Shown here piece after piece: positions 1-7,984 of a stretch of 64,000 bases of DNA. The stretch spans positions 124,001 to 188,000 of the forward strand of contig NZ_LOKW01000004.1 of NCBI RefSeq assembly GCF_002211305.1, given 5' to 3'. This stretch comes from Rhizobium sp. R634 (GTDB lineage: Bacteria > Pseudomonadota > Alphaproteobacteria > Rhizobiales > Rhizobiaceae). A model generated the notes under the pieces. It saw only the letters and a program-made list of their open reading frames with translations. It was not told where the DNA came from and did no database searches. Each line of letters opens with the position of its first letter. Position 1 is the stretch's first letter. The translations under genes and the position numbers were made by a program.

Positions 1-466
1 GCTGGCCGGTGAGGCTGACCGTCTGCAGATGGATCGAGCCGGACGTGCCGCCGACCAGGAGATTGGCGCCGACACCGGCGCCGACCGTCGCTTCCGCGCT
101 GGCGCCAACATAGAGGCCGGCAAGCGATCCACGATGATAGCCGGCGGTCGGCGCGAAAACGCCCCAGATCAGGCGGCTGCGCGTGGTGAAGCCGAGATCG
201 ATGCCGAGCTTTCTGACTTCGCCGGTATAGTGATCGACGAGCTCGTTGCCGACAATCGACTGGAAGACGCAATCGGCTTCCTTGGACGAACCGAGCACAT
301 AGCCCGTGCCACCGCTGATATCGCAGGTAAGATAGCCGATCTTCACGCCGTTGCGCAGATCCGGCTCTTCATATGTCCTGGTGACGGGATCGGCGGCACC
401 GGCCACCCCCGCGCCGACAAACGTCAACGATACCGCGGCAAAGGCCGTCGCAAGAGTTTTGTTCAT
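1..466 (-). CDS. DUF992 family secreted protein (3' end outside window)
   Basis: The reading frame runs leftward from an ATG at 466 and leaves the window before a stop, so the C-terminus is missing. About 155 residues are visible. They begin with a signal peptide (MNKTLATAFAAVSL, small residues, cleavage near AGAADP). Next comes a domain with the pattern KIGYLTCDISGG, a cysteine pair, and a glycine/alanine-rich segment (GLYVGASAEATVGAGVGAN) typical of DUF992, a family common in Rhizobiales. The start is supported by an AAGGAG Shine-Dalgarno sequence 7 bases upstream. The family has no established function; location is probably periplasmic or outer membrane. Confidence 0.85.
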   Translation of the reverse strand, partial: MNKTLATAFAAVSLTFVGAGVAGAADPVTRTYEEPDLRNGVKIGYLTCDISGGTGYVLGSSKEADCVFQSIVGNELVDHYTGEVRKLGIDLGFTTRSRLIWGVFAPTAGYHRGSLAGLYVGASAEATVGAGVGANLLVGGTSGSIHLQTVSLTGQ

Positions 467-1013
467 AAGTCTCTCCTTCTCAAATCGTGACGGGAATACC
501 CGGCTGCCGGCACCGGATAACGGACGGGAACCGTAAACGATCCCAGATCGGCGCCGTTTTCGCGTCGCGTGTCAGAGCGCGGGAGGCGCAAGCGACAACC
601 CTACGGTTTAGCGGCATTGGGACATTTCAAAGGCATATGCTACCCGCATGCGCCATTTCACAATCTTGTCAGGAATGGTTGCAGGAAAGGCACATGCTGT
701 TTTCGCCGAGGATGCACCGGGCAGCAGCCGCGTCGACGCTGGGGTGACCGCATAGGTTGCCAGAGCTCATGTATAGCTGTAGTATTCTCTAAATTTCCTG
801 CTGCACAGCAACAAATAAGAAGAATCGAAATACCGATTCCCGGCATGACAACAGAATGTCCGGATGCTTTTCCGGGGTTCTGTTTCTGCTTCAGCAACAA
901 TGCCGGCTGAAATTTGAGATGCATATCAGATGATTATTTTGCCGGGGCCGGCTGACGGCACGCCCGCCGATTTCTATTGGAAATGGCGGTGCAGAGTTCA
1001 TCGGGAGGGAAAA
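467..1013. other. 547-base gap without a recognised gene
   Basis: This stretch separates the DUF992 gene (leftward) from the lipoprotein gene (rightward) and should hold both promoters. Short open frames on either strand here have no recognisable domain or convincing ribosome binding site. One structure stands out: a two-part hairpin at 850-884, with an outer stem AACAGAA/TTCTGTT and an inner stem CCGGA/TCCGG. It is not followed by a T-run, so it is not a clear terminator. Confidence 0.5.
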
Positions 1014-1259
1014 ATGCGCAAACACACAACCATCATGCTGGCAGGATGCCTTGCGGTATCCGCCTGTCAGTCCGGGACCACGTCTCAAGCCGTCTCGGAC
1101 CGGAATTCCGAATTCGGCTGTATTGCCGGCACCGTCGGCGGCGCGATCGTCGGCGGCTTGATCGGCAGCACCATCGGGGCCGGCACCGGCCAGGTGCTCG
1201 CCATCGGCGCCGGCATCGGCGGCGGCGGTTTCGTTGGCAACCGCCTGGCTTGCAAATAA
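1014..1259 (+). CDS. Small glycine-zipper lipoprotein
   Basis: This 81-residue protein begins with a lipoprotein-type signal and contains two possible lipobox cysteines (LAGC ending at residue 12, VSAC ending at residue 18). The C-terminal half is a glycine-zipper segment with GxxxG spacing (GTVGGAIVGGLIGSTIGAGTG). That pattern is found in the 17-kDa surface antigen and other outer-membrane-associated lipoproteins, so membrane anchoring is likely. The ATG follows GGGAGGG. The next gene starts 17 bases downstream, so the two are probably co-transcribed up to the terminator at 1631-1660. No specific function can be assigned. Confidence 0.75.
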   Translation: MRKHTTIMLAGCLAVSACQSGTTSQAVSDRNSEFGCIAGTVGGAIVGGLIGSTIGAGTGQVLAIGAGIGGGGFVGNRLACK

Positions 1260-1276
1260 ATCGTGGGGGTATAGCG

Positions 1277-1627
1277 ATGAAGATCTTGGCTTTGGTAACG
1301 GCAGTCGCCCTGTTCCAATCTACCGGCGTGCTCGCCCAACAAGCCGCCTCGATGTATCAGGGGCAGATGGACAAGCTTGACGTCAATTCCAGCAAGACGG
1401 TCGATCGTTCCGAATACGAAGCCTTCATGGGCACGGCTTTCGGTAATCTCGACAGGAACAAAGACGGCAGCCTGCAATCCGGCGAGACGGTGCAGATTCT
1501 GACCGTCGAGCAATTCACCCTGACGGACGCCAACAAGGACGGCCGCATCAACAAGAGCGAATTTATACAGCGGGTTATGGCGGATTTCGCGACGGCCGAT
1601 CGCGATCGGGACGGCAACCTCCAGTAA
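1277..1627 (+). CDS. Secreted EF-hand calcium-binding protein
   Basis: A 116-residue protein with a signal peptide (residues 1-20, cleaved near VLAQQA). It has canonical EF-hand loops DRNKDGSLQSGE and DANKDGRINKSE, a degenerate loop DVNSSKTVDRSE before them, and a fourth partial loop DRDRDGNLQ at the C-terminus. Loop positions 1, 3, 5 and 12 carry the Asp/Asn and Glu ligands in the two good loops, so binding of calcium in the periplasm is likely. The protein ends inside the fourth loop. It follows the lipoprotein gene closely and is ended by a strong terminator. Rhizobial periplasmic EF-hand proteins of this size are mostly uncharacterised. Confidence 0.8.
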   Translation: MKILALVTAVALFQSTGVLAQQAASMYQGQMDKLDVNSSKTVDRSEYEAFMGTAFGNLDRNKDGSLQSGETVQILTVEQFTLTDANKDGRINKSEFIQRVMADFATADRDRDGNLQ

Positions 1628-1630
1628 AGA

Positions 1631-1660
1631 AAAACCCGGCGATGTTTTCGCCGGGTTTTT
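1631..1660. terminator. Bidirectional rho-independent terminator
   Basis: An 11-base-pair perfect stem, AAACCCGGCGA (1632-1642) with TCGCCGGGTTT (1648-1658), has a 5-base loop. It is flanked by A-runs on the left and T-runs on the right, so it can end both the EF-hand gene and the convergent DUF1328 gene. Confidence 0.9.
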
Positions 1661-1678
1661 ATACTCGATCCGTCGGCA

Positions 1679-1843
1679 CTATACTCTGCGCATAAAGCGC
1701 ATGACGAGCGACACGACGAACAGCACCAGGAAAATGAAGAACAGAACCTGGGCAATGGAAGCTGAAGCCCCGGCGATGCCGCCAAATCCAAGGACGCCGG
1801 CAATCAAGGCCACAACGAGAAATACCAAAGCGTAGTAAAGCAT
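1679..1843 (-). CDS. DUF1328 (YtjA-type) small membrane protein
   Basis: A 54-residue protein starting [20 protein letters not shown], with two membrane segments (about residues 4-26 and 31-48) joined by a [12 protein letters not shown] turn and ending in a basic RFMRRV tail. This is the DUF1328/YtjA pattern. The ATG at 1843 follows AGGAGA. An EcfG-type promoter lies directly upstream. Members of this family are often in the general stress regulon of alphaproteobacteria, but the biochemical role is unknown. Confidence 0.88.
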   Translation of the reverse strand: MLYYALVFLVVALIAGVLGFGGIAGASASIAQVLFFIFLVLFVVSLVMRFMRRV

Positions 1844-1871
1844 CGCGATCTCCTCTTACGTTGCTGCTGGC

Positions 1872-1899
1872 ATAACGGAGACTGCCCGCTTTTGGTTCC
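1872..1899 (-). promoter_or_regulatory. EcfG (general stress sigma factor) promoter of the DUF1328 gene
   Basis: Read on the minus strand, GGAAC (1895-1899) is followed after 17 bases by CGTTAT (1872-1877). This matches the known GGAAC-N16/17-CGTT consensus for EcfG/RpoE-type stress sigma factors of alphaproteobacteria. The predicted start near 1865 leaves a leader of about 20 bases that contains the ribosome binding site. Confidence 0.75.
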
Positions 1900-1943
1900 C
1901 TGCCCGCTCACGGACGACTTAGGGAGCGCCGCATCGGCTTTGT

Positions 1944-2471
1944 TCAGCCGAAATGAAAAACGCCATCAAACATCCGGTCGCCCTCATTCGGCTCCGGAGG
2001 TTCTGCTGCTTCGAGATAGGCCTTGAGCGGGCCGGTCAGCACGAACCAGACGCTGGCACCCAGCATGAAGCAGGCTCCCACGGGATCATCGATCCGTGCG
2101 ACGAAGGGGAGGCAGGCGGCTGCGAACAGGACGATCAACCGGACCGACCACTCCGCCTCGCGTTTGGTGACGGCGCGTGCGCGCAGCGACTTATATTGCC
2201 GCGCGCCATAGGCGCTGCTGCCCGCCTTCATCGCCGAAAACAGCTTTCGCGCGGAAGGCAGCGCCAGCATGACCAGCGCGACGACGCTGAGCGCAAAAGC
2301 CCTGCCCGTCATAAATTGTCCGCTCGCGATGAGGAGGAAAGAGAGCACGGACAGGTTCCACGTCGGCTCCAGCAGCTCCGGCGGCTGGCGCGTGCGAATG
2401 TGCCAAGCCCGCAACAAGCCCGCAGCCCCGTTCAATAACGGCTGATCGACATAACGATTGATCCAGTCCAT
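1944..2471 (-). CDS. Hypothetical membrane protein
   Basis: A 175-residue protein from the ATG at 2471 (MDWINRYVDQ...). An in-frame ATG at 2516 would add 15 residues but has no visible ribosome binding site. Two hydrophobic regions are evident, each long enough for one or two membrane segments (roughly residues 38-75 and 110-150), separated by a basic stretch (YKSLRARAVTKREAEW). I recognise no domain. It is co-directional with the ABC-F gene but separated from it by more than 200 bases. Confidence 0.6.
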   Translation of the reverse strand: MDWINRYVDQPLLNGAAGLLRAWHIRTRQPPELLEPTWNLSVLSFLLIASGQFMTGRAFALSVVALVMLALPSARKLFSAMKAGSSAYGARQYKSLRARAVTKREAEWSVRLIVLFAAACLPFVARIDDPVGACFMLGASVWFVLTGPLKAYLEAAEPPEPNEGDRMFDGVFHFG

Positions 2472-2692
2472 GCTGCCCCGACCTGATTTGCCCCAAGAAG
2501 GGCCTGCAAACACCATGGAATTGGGTCATCATCGTGGCAGCCGCCGCACATCGGCGGAGAGTTGCCCCTCTCTACACGAACTGGCCGCGGCTACTTCAAT
2601 TCCTGTGCGAGTTCCAAGACATGGCCCGACGGCTCCGCGAAGGCCGCGGTGCGACGTCCCCAAGGATTTCGACATGCCCGGGAAAGAGATCG

Positions 2693-4315
2693 TCAGCTTC
2701 GCAGGCCGGGCGCCTCGTGGCCGGTGCGCGCCACATATTCCGTGTAGCCGCCGCCATATTGGTGGATGCCTTCAGGCGTCAGCTCCAGCACACGGTTGGA
2801 GAGCGCGGCGAGGAAATGCCGGTCGTGCGAGACGAAGAGCATGGTGCCCTCATATTGCGAGAGCGCCTTGATCAGCATCTCCTTGGTGTCGAGATCGAGG
2901 TGGTTCGTCGGCTCGTCAAGCACAAGCAGGTTCGGCGGATCGAACAGCATCATCGCCATGACCAGACGGGCCTTCTCGCCGCCGGAGAGCACGCGGCAGC
3001 GTTTCTCGACATCGTCGCCGGAAAAGCCGAAACATCCGGCAAGCGCCCGCAAAGGCCCCTGCCCTGCCTGCGGAAACCGATCTTCCAGAGATTGGAAGAC
3101 GGTGCGCTCGCCATCGAGGATATCCATGGCATGCTGGGCGAAATAGCCCATCTTGACGCTGGCGCCGAGAGCGACGCTGCCCTGGTCAGGCGAGGTCGTG
3201 CCCGTCACCAGCTTCAACAGCGTCGATTTGCCGGCGCCGTTGATGCCCATGATGCACCAGCGCTCGCGCCGCCGCACCATGAAATCCAGACCCTCGTAGA
3301 TGCTTCGGCTGCCATATTTCTTATGGACGTTCTTCAGGTTGACCACGTCCTCGCCGGAGCGCGGTGCGGCCTGGAACTCGAAAGCGACCGACTGGCGGCG
3401 CTTCGGCGGCTCCACCCGGTCGATCTTCTCCAGCTTCTTCACCCGGCTCTGCACCTGCGAGGCATGCGAAGCGCGCGCCTTGAACCGCTCGATGAACTTG
3501 ATTTCCTTGGCGAGCATCGCCTGCTGGCGCTCGAACTGGGCCTGCTGCTGCTTCTCGTTCTGCGCCCGCTGCTGCTCGTAGAATTCATAGTTGCCGGAAT
3601 AGGCCGTCAGTCCGCCGCCGTCGATCTCGATGATCTTGTTGACGATGCGGTTCATGAACTCGCGGTCGTGCGAGGTCATCAAGAGCGCGCCCTCATAGCC
3701 CTTCAGAAACTCTTCGAGCCAGATCAGGCTTTCGAGATCGAGATGGTTGCTCGGCTCGTCGAGCAGCATGACGTCTGGCCGCATCAGCAGGATGCGTGCA
3801 AGTGCCACGCGCATCTTCCAGCCGCCCGACAGCGCGCCGACGTCGCCGTCCATCATCTCCTGGCTGAAGCTGAGGCCCGCAAGCACTTCACGGGCGCGCC
3901 CTTCGAGCGCATAGCCGTCCAGTTCTTCGTAACGCGCCTGCACCTCGCCGTAACGCTCGATGATCTCTTCCATGTCGCCGGCCCTGTCAGGGTCGGCCAT
4001 GGCGGCTTCGAGCTCCCGCAACTCGGCGGCAACGATGCTGACCGGGCCGGCGCCGTTCATCACCTCGGCGACGGCGCTGTGGCCTGCCATTTCGCCGACA
4101 TCCTGGTTGAAGTAGCCGATGGTGACGCCCTTTTCGCAGGACACCTGTCCTTCGTCGGGCTGCTCTTCGCCGTTGATCATCCGGAAGATCGTCGTCTTGC
4201 CGGCGCCGTTCGGGCCGACGAGGCCGATCTTCTCGCCTTTGTTGAGGGCTGCCGATGCCTCGATGAAGAGGATCCGGTGGCTGAGTTGTTTGCTGATATT
4301 CTCGATACGAATCAT
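2693..4315 (-). CDS. ABC-F family ATP-binding protein
   Basis: A 540-residue protein with two ABC ATPase domains and no membrane segments, the hallmark of ABC-F translation or ribosome-associated ATPases (Uup/YheS/EttA type). The first domain shows GPNGAGKTT and LSGGWKMRV; the second shows GINGAGKST and LSGGEKARL; both have LLDEP or VLDEP Walker B motifs and LxSHD switch histidines. A charged linker rich in Lys and Gln lies between them (about residues 240-290). The start MIRIENISK at 4315 fits the family; open frame continues upstream, but no better start is visible. The exact ABC-F subgroup cannot be decided by eye. Confidence 0.9.
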   Translation of the reverse strand: MIRIENISKQLSHRILFIEASAALNKGEKIGLVGPNGAGKTTIFRMINGEEQPDEGQVSCEKGVTIGYFNQDVGEMAGHSAVAEVMNGAGPVSIVAAELRELEAAMADPDRAGDMEEIIERYGEVQARYEELDGYALEGRAREVLAGLSFSQEMMDGDVGALSGGWKMRVALARILLMRPDVMLLDEPSNHLDLESLIWLEEFLKGYEGALLMTSHDREFMNRIVNKIIEIDGGGLTAYSGNYEFYEQQRAQNEKQQQAQFERQQAMLAKEIKFIERFKARASHASQVQSRVKKLEKIDRVEPPKRRQSVAFEFQAAPRSGEDVVNLKNVHKKYGSRSIYEGLDFMVRRRERWCIMGINGAGKSTLLKLVTGTTSPDQGSVALGASVKMGYFAQHAMDILDGERTVFQSLEDRFPQAGQGPLRALAGCFGFSGDDVEKRCRVLSGGEKARLVMAMMLFDPPNLLVLDEPTNHLDLDTKEMLIKALSQYEGTMLFVSHDRHFLAALSNRVLELTPEGIHQYGGGYTEYVARTGHEAPGLRS

Positions 4316-4454
4316 GATGTGCGCGCAGGACCTGGAAAAGTTACCGCGCCCCTTACCACGCATGGAAACCGCGGGGTAGGCCCGTCCCACCCTCTCGATC
4401 TCCGCGGCCGGATTGGATAATGTCGATGCCTGCGCTGAAAAGGAATTCGTGCCC

Positions 4455-4784
4455 ATGAGCGTTCGCCCGCCGCAATCCTTCAGACACCACCAGCAGAATG
4501 CCAACGGCTTCAACGTCCTCGAATACGAGCTGATGTCGGAACGCGCCGATGCGCTCGGGCGTCACGGGCTGAAAGTGGAAGCGTCACTTGCCAGCCTGAA
4601 ATCCTGGTCTGCCGAGCGCCAGAACGCCGAGGAGCGCGAGCAGCTCGTCAATGAAGCCTCCGACGCCGTCTGGGCATTCTTCATCCAGCGCGAGATCTGC
4701 GGATTGCGGAACAACCGCGACGCCATTCAGCGCTACGGCATCCCGAACGAGGTGCTCGCGCGATTGGGCGCGATGCGTAAATAG
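4455..4784 (+). CDS. DUF6665-like small protein
   Basis: A 109-residue soluble protein starting MSVRPPQSF, with a helical core (NVLEYELMSERADALGRHGLKVEASLASLKSW) followed by a charged helix and the segment VWAFFIQREICGLRNN. The sequence resembles the DUF6665 group of Rhizobiales; that assignment is from memory of the pattern. It is divergent from the ABC-F gene and convergent with the M20 hydrolase gene. Its function is unknown. Confidence 0.6.
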   Translation: MSVRPPQSFRHHQQNANGFNVLEYELMSERADALGRHGLKVEASLASLKSWSAERQNAEEREQLVNEASDAVWAFFIQREICGLRNNRDAIQRYGIPNEVLARLGAMRK

Positions 4785-4816
4785 TCCATCGCGGTGTTGC
4801 TGCGGTGTATGTCACC

Positions 4817-6271
4817 TCACCCGCGAGCATGCGCCTTTCCCGGCTTTACCGCCGCCGGTATTGGGCAGACATAGGCTCTTCCCTTCGTCTTGTCGCGCCA
4901 TTCAGCCTTGGCCCGCGCCAGCAGGTCGGGAGAGGTCAGCAGTGACAAGCCGGTCGCCGCCAGCGTCTTGGCCGCATGCACCATCGCCTTGTGGGCGGCA
5001 CGGCTTTTCCCCTGCGCCACCACCTGCCAGGTATGCGGATTGGTGCCGATCGCCCAGGCAGGCGTCCAGCATTGCGCTGTCGGCACCACCCAGCTGACAT
5101 CGCCGACATCCGTCGAGCCGGCGCGGAAATGCGACTGGCCCTCAAAATCGCGAAGGCCGAGATGCAGCGGCGTCGAGCCGTCGATCGCCTGGTTGGAAAA
5201 GACGTCGCCTTTGATCTGGTAAAGACGGATGCTGCTTTTGATCGCCTCCTCGGTGAAAGTGTTCTGGATCTTCTGCGCGAAGTCGATATCGGCCTCGTCG
5301 AAGGGCACGGGCCCGAGCGTCACCATGTTCTCATGCATCGCGCCCTCGAGCGTCAGATTGGGGAGAAGATTGGTGGAGGCGGTATCGAAGACGACCTCCA
5401 CTTCCGTCTCGGTCATCATCGCGGCACCGCGTGCCACCTTCTCCACGCGTTCGGCAAGAGCCATCGCCTGCGGCATCTCAGGTGCGCGGATGAGATAGAG
5501 GGCTTCAGCCCTCGCCTGGACGACATTTGCCGCCCGGCCGCCGGTGTCGGTGATCGCATAATGCACGCGGCAGTCCGGAGGCATATGCTCGCGGAGGAAA
5601 TTGACGCCGACATTCATGAGTTCGACCGCATCGAGAGCCGAACGGCCGAGATGGGCGCTGTTGGCGGCGTGCGCGGCCAGCCCCTTGAACTGATAGTAAT
5701 ATTCGAGCACGGCAAGATTGTTGGTCGAACGCACGCCGTTGAAGGGCGCCGGATGCCAGGTCAGCGCCGCATCCACATCGTCGAAGGCGCCGGCGCGCAC
5801 CATGAAAGTCTTGCCGGAGCCCCCCTCCTCGCCCGGGCAGCCGTAATAACGCACGGTTCCCGGCAGCCCCTTCTCTTGGAGATGCCTGGCAAGCGCGATC
5901 GCCGCCAGCAGCGAACCGACGCCGAGCAGATTGTGGCCGCAGCCGTGACCGCTCTCATCCGCGGCAATCGGCCTTGCCTCGGCCACGTCGGCGATCTGGC
6001 TCATGCCGGCCAGCGCATCGAATTCGCCGAGAAAGGCGATCACCGGCCGGCCGCTGCCATATTCGCCGATAAAGGCTGTCTCCATCCCGGCGATCCCGCG
6101 TCGGACATGGAATCCGTTTTCCTCCAGTGTCGCCGCAAGCAGTTTGCTGGAACGGTATTCATCGAATTTCAGCTCGGCGAAATCCCAGATCTGATCGCTC
6201 AGCGCCGTGAATTCGGGCTTCATGCCCTCGATCACGGAGGCAAGGGTCAAGATGGCTTCTCTGTCGGGCAT
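4817..6271 (-). CDS. M20 family amidohydrolase (AbgB-like)
   Basis: A 484-residue metallohydrolase of the M20 peptidase/amidohydrolase family, closest in layout to p-aminobenzoyl-glutamate hydrolase subunit B. The HGCGHN metal motif is at residues 109-114. A catalytic acid pair (CPGEEGG) and a dimerisation-domain histidine (YQFKGLAAHAAN) follow. The ATG at 6271 is preceded by GAGGA; an upstream in-frame extension of 37 residues lacks support. It is the last gene of a unit with a peptide-type importer and a serine hydrolase, so it probably cleaves an imported amide or acylated amino acid in the cytoplasm. The substrate cannot be deduced. Confidence 0.85.
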   Translation of the reverse strand: MPDREAILTLASVIEGMKPEFTALSDQIWDFAELKFDEYRSSKLLAATLEENGFHVRRGIAGMETAFIGEYGSGRPVIAFLGEFDALAGMSQIADVAEARPIAADESGHGCGHNLLGVGSLLAAIALARHLQEKGLPGTVRYYGCPGEEGGSGKTFMVRAGAFDDVDAALTWHPAPFNGVRSTNNLAVLEYYYQFKGLAAHAANSAHLGRSALDAVELMNVGVNFLREHMPPDCRVHYAITDTGGRAANVVQARAEALYLIRAPEMPQAMALAERVEKVARGAAMMTETEVEVVFDTASTNLLPNLTLEGAMHENMVTLGPVPFDEADIDFAQKIQNTFTEEAIKSSIRLYQIKGDVFSNQAIDGSTPLHLGLRDFEGQSHFRAGSTDVGDVSWVVPTAQCWTPAWAIGTNPHTWQVVAQGKSRAAHKAMVHAAKTLAATGLSLLTSPDLLARAKAEWRDKTKGRAYVCPIPAAVKPGKAHARG

Positions 6272-6409
6272 GGCATGTCCTCGATGCATCGCCGCTTCCC
6301 GCGGCGTCAAACGATCTGCTGCCGTCGGACCGAAGCCCGGCGGCATTGTCGAATTCCTTGGTTTTTCAGCGTGTCGTCGCAAACCCGCGGCACGCTCTGG
6401 GCAACAGGC

Positions 6410-7954
6410 TCAGTCGTCGAGCGAGACTTCCCAGAGGCGGGCGTTCGACTGCCAGACCGGCTGGCCCTTCAGCTTCTTCGTCGCGCCCCAGACATCGACC
6501 ATGTCGTAGAGAAAGATGCCGGGCATATCCTCAAGCATCAGCGTATGGAGCTGATCGAAGATCGCCTGCCGCTTCTCCGGATCGATTTCGGCATACGCGG
6601 CATTCCGGAGTTCGATCGCCTTCGGATTGTCCCACATCAGCGATGCGTTCTTATCCTTGTCGCCGACATAGAAACTGTAGGCCAGAGCAGGGTCGAGACG
6701 CGGCGTCACCGACTGTGAGATGACCTGGTAGTTGCCGGACCGGCGGCGATCGACCTGCGTTGCATAGTCGAGGACCTCGATCTGCACATTGAGGCCCACC
6801 TGCTGCATCATGGCCTGCGCCATGACGGCTGCCGGGAAGCTCGGCACATTGCCGCGCTTGTTGGCGATGATGGTGATCGGCTCACCCTTGTAGCCGGCCT
6901 CGGCAAGCTCCTTCTTCGCGGCTTCGAGATCGTAGGGAAGGCGCTTCTTCTGCGTCTCGCTGAAATAGACCGAGTCCGTCGGCACCATCGAGCCATTGGC
7001 TTCGCCGGTCCCGTTCGAGGCCGCCGCCACGAGTTCGTCGAGGTCGAGCGCCTGCGCCATGGCGCGGCGCACGCCAGGCTTGCCGAGGACCGGATCGCGT
7101 GTCTGGATGTAAAACAGGTTCTTACCGTTGTTGCGGGCGATGATCAGCTGAACCTTGTCGCTCGCCTTGAATTCCGGGATCAGATCCGGCGAGATCTCTG
7201 CCGTATCGAGCACACCGGATTCGAGACCCGCCTTGACGGTCGAGGCATCGGGAATGACCATGAACTTGATGCCGTCGACCAGCGGCCGCTTGGAGCCGAC
7301 CGCGCCGTCGGGCTTGCCGTCATTCGCCGGCGAGACGTAGTCGGCGAACTTCGTCAGATGTATATATTCGGCCTTCTTCCACTCATCCCATTTGAAGGGA
7401 CCGGTGCCGATCGGCGCGACGAAGGTGCCGTCGGCGGCAACGGAGTCTTTCGAGATGATGCCGGTGTAACCGCATTCCGGCCGCGACATCAGACCGAGGA
7501 AAACCGCCGAAGGTTTCTCCAGCACCATCTCGACGGTCAAGGCGTCGACGGCCTTGATGCCGGTGACGTGCACGACGCCGCTGCCGTTGAAATCATTGAC
7601 GCAGGTCCACTTGGTCTTCGGATCCATGTATCGGTTCCAGTTCCAGACGACGTCATCGGCGCTCAGCACCTTGCCATTGTGGAACTTTACGCCATCACGC
7701 AGCTTGAACGTATAGGTCAGACCGTCGGCCGACATGTCGACGGTCTTGGCGAGAAGCGGCTTGACCTCGCCATTATTGGCATAACCGACGAGGCCTTCGA
7801 CGATATGCAGGATGACATTGTCGGTGTTGCCGTCCCGGTTGACGCCGGGATTGCTGCTGCGCAGGTCCGAGCTTTGCGCCACGACAATATCGCGGGCTGC
7901 CGCCGTGCCGGCCATCACCAGCAGAATGGTGTTTGCAAGCAGGATTTTTCTCAT
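6410..7954 (-). CDS. ABC transporter substrate-binding protein, peptide/nickel type (SBP family 5)
   Basis: A 514-residue periplasmic binding protein. The signal peptide MRKILLANTILLVMAGTAAA is followed by a mature protein with family-5 hallmarks such as LAKTVDMSADGLTYTFKLRDGVKFHNG and YDLEAAKKELAEAGYKG. Family members bind oligopeptides, opines, nickel chelates or sugars. It lies between the serine hydrolase and the M20 hydrolase, 30 bases after the former, and supplies ligand to the permeases encoded at 10475-12234. Length is usual for the family. Confidence 0.9.
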   Translation of the reverse strand: MRKILLANTILLVMAGTAAARDIVVAQSSDLRSSNPGVNRDGNTDNVILHIVEGLVGYANNGEVKPLLAKTVDMSADGLTYTFKLRDGVKFHNGKVLSADDVVWNWNRYMDPKTKWTCVNDFNGSGVVHVTGIKAVDALTVEMVLEKPSAVFLGLMSRPECGYTGIISKDSVAADGTFVAPIGTGPFKWDEWKKAEYIHLTKFADYVSPANDGKPDGAVGSKRPLVDGIKFMVIPDASTVKAGLESGVLDTAEISPDLIPEFKASDKVQLIIARNNGKNLFYIQTRDPVLGKPGVRRAMAQALDLDELVAAASNGTGEANGSMVPTDSVYFSETQKKRLPYDLEAAKKELAEAGYKGEPITIIANKRGNVPSFPAAVMAQAMMQQVGLNVQIEVLDYATQVDRRRSGNYQVISQSVTPRLDPALAYSFYVGDKDKNASLMWDNPKAIELRNAAYAEIDPEKRQAIFDQLHTLMLEDMPGIFLYDMVDVWGATKKLKGQPVWQSNARLWEVSLDD

Positions 7955-7984
7955 TGTTCTACCCTCTTTCTGTTTATTGATCGA

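Noticed and set aside
2534..4420. A 628-codon open frame on the plus strand
   Set aside because: It is antisense to the ABC-F gene, has no recognisable domain and shows composition typical of a reverse-frame shadow.
4976..6718. A 580-codon open frame on the plus strand
   Set aside because: It is antisense to the M20 hydrolase and part of the binding-protein gene, with no recognisable domain.
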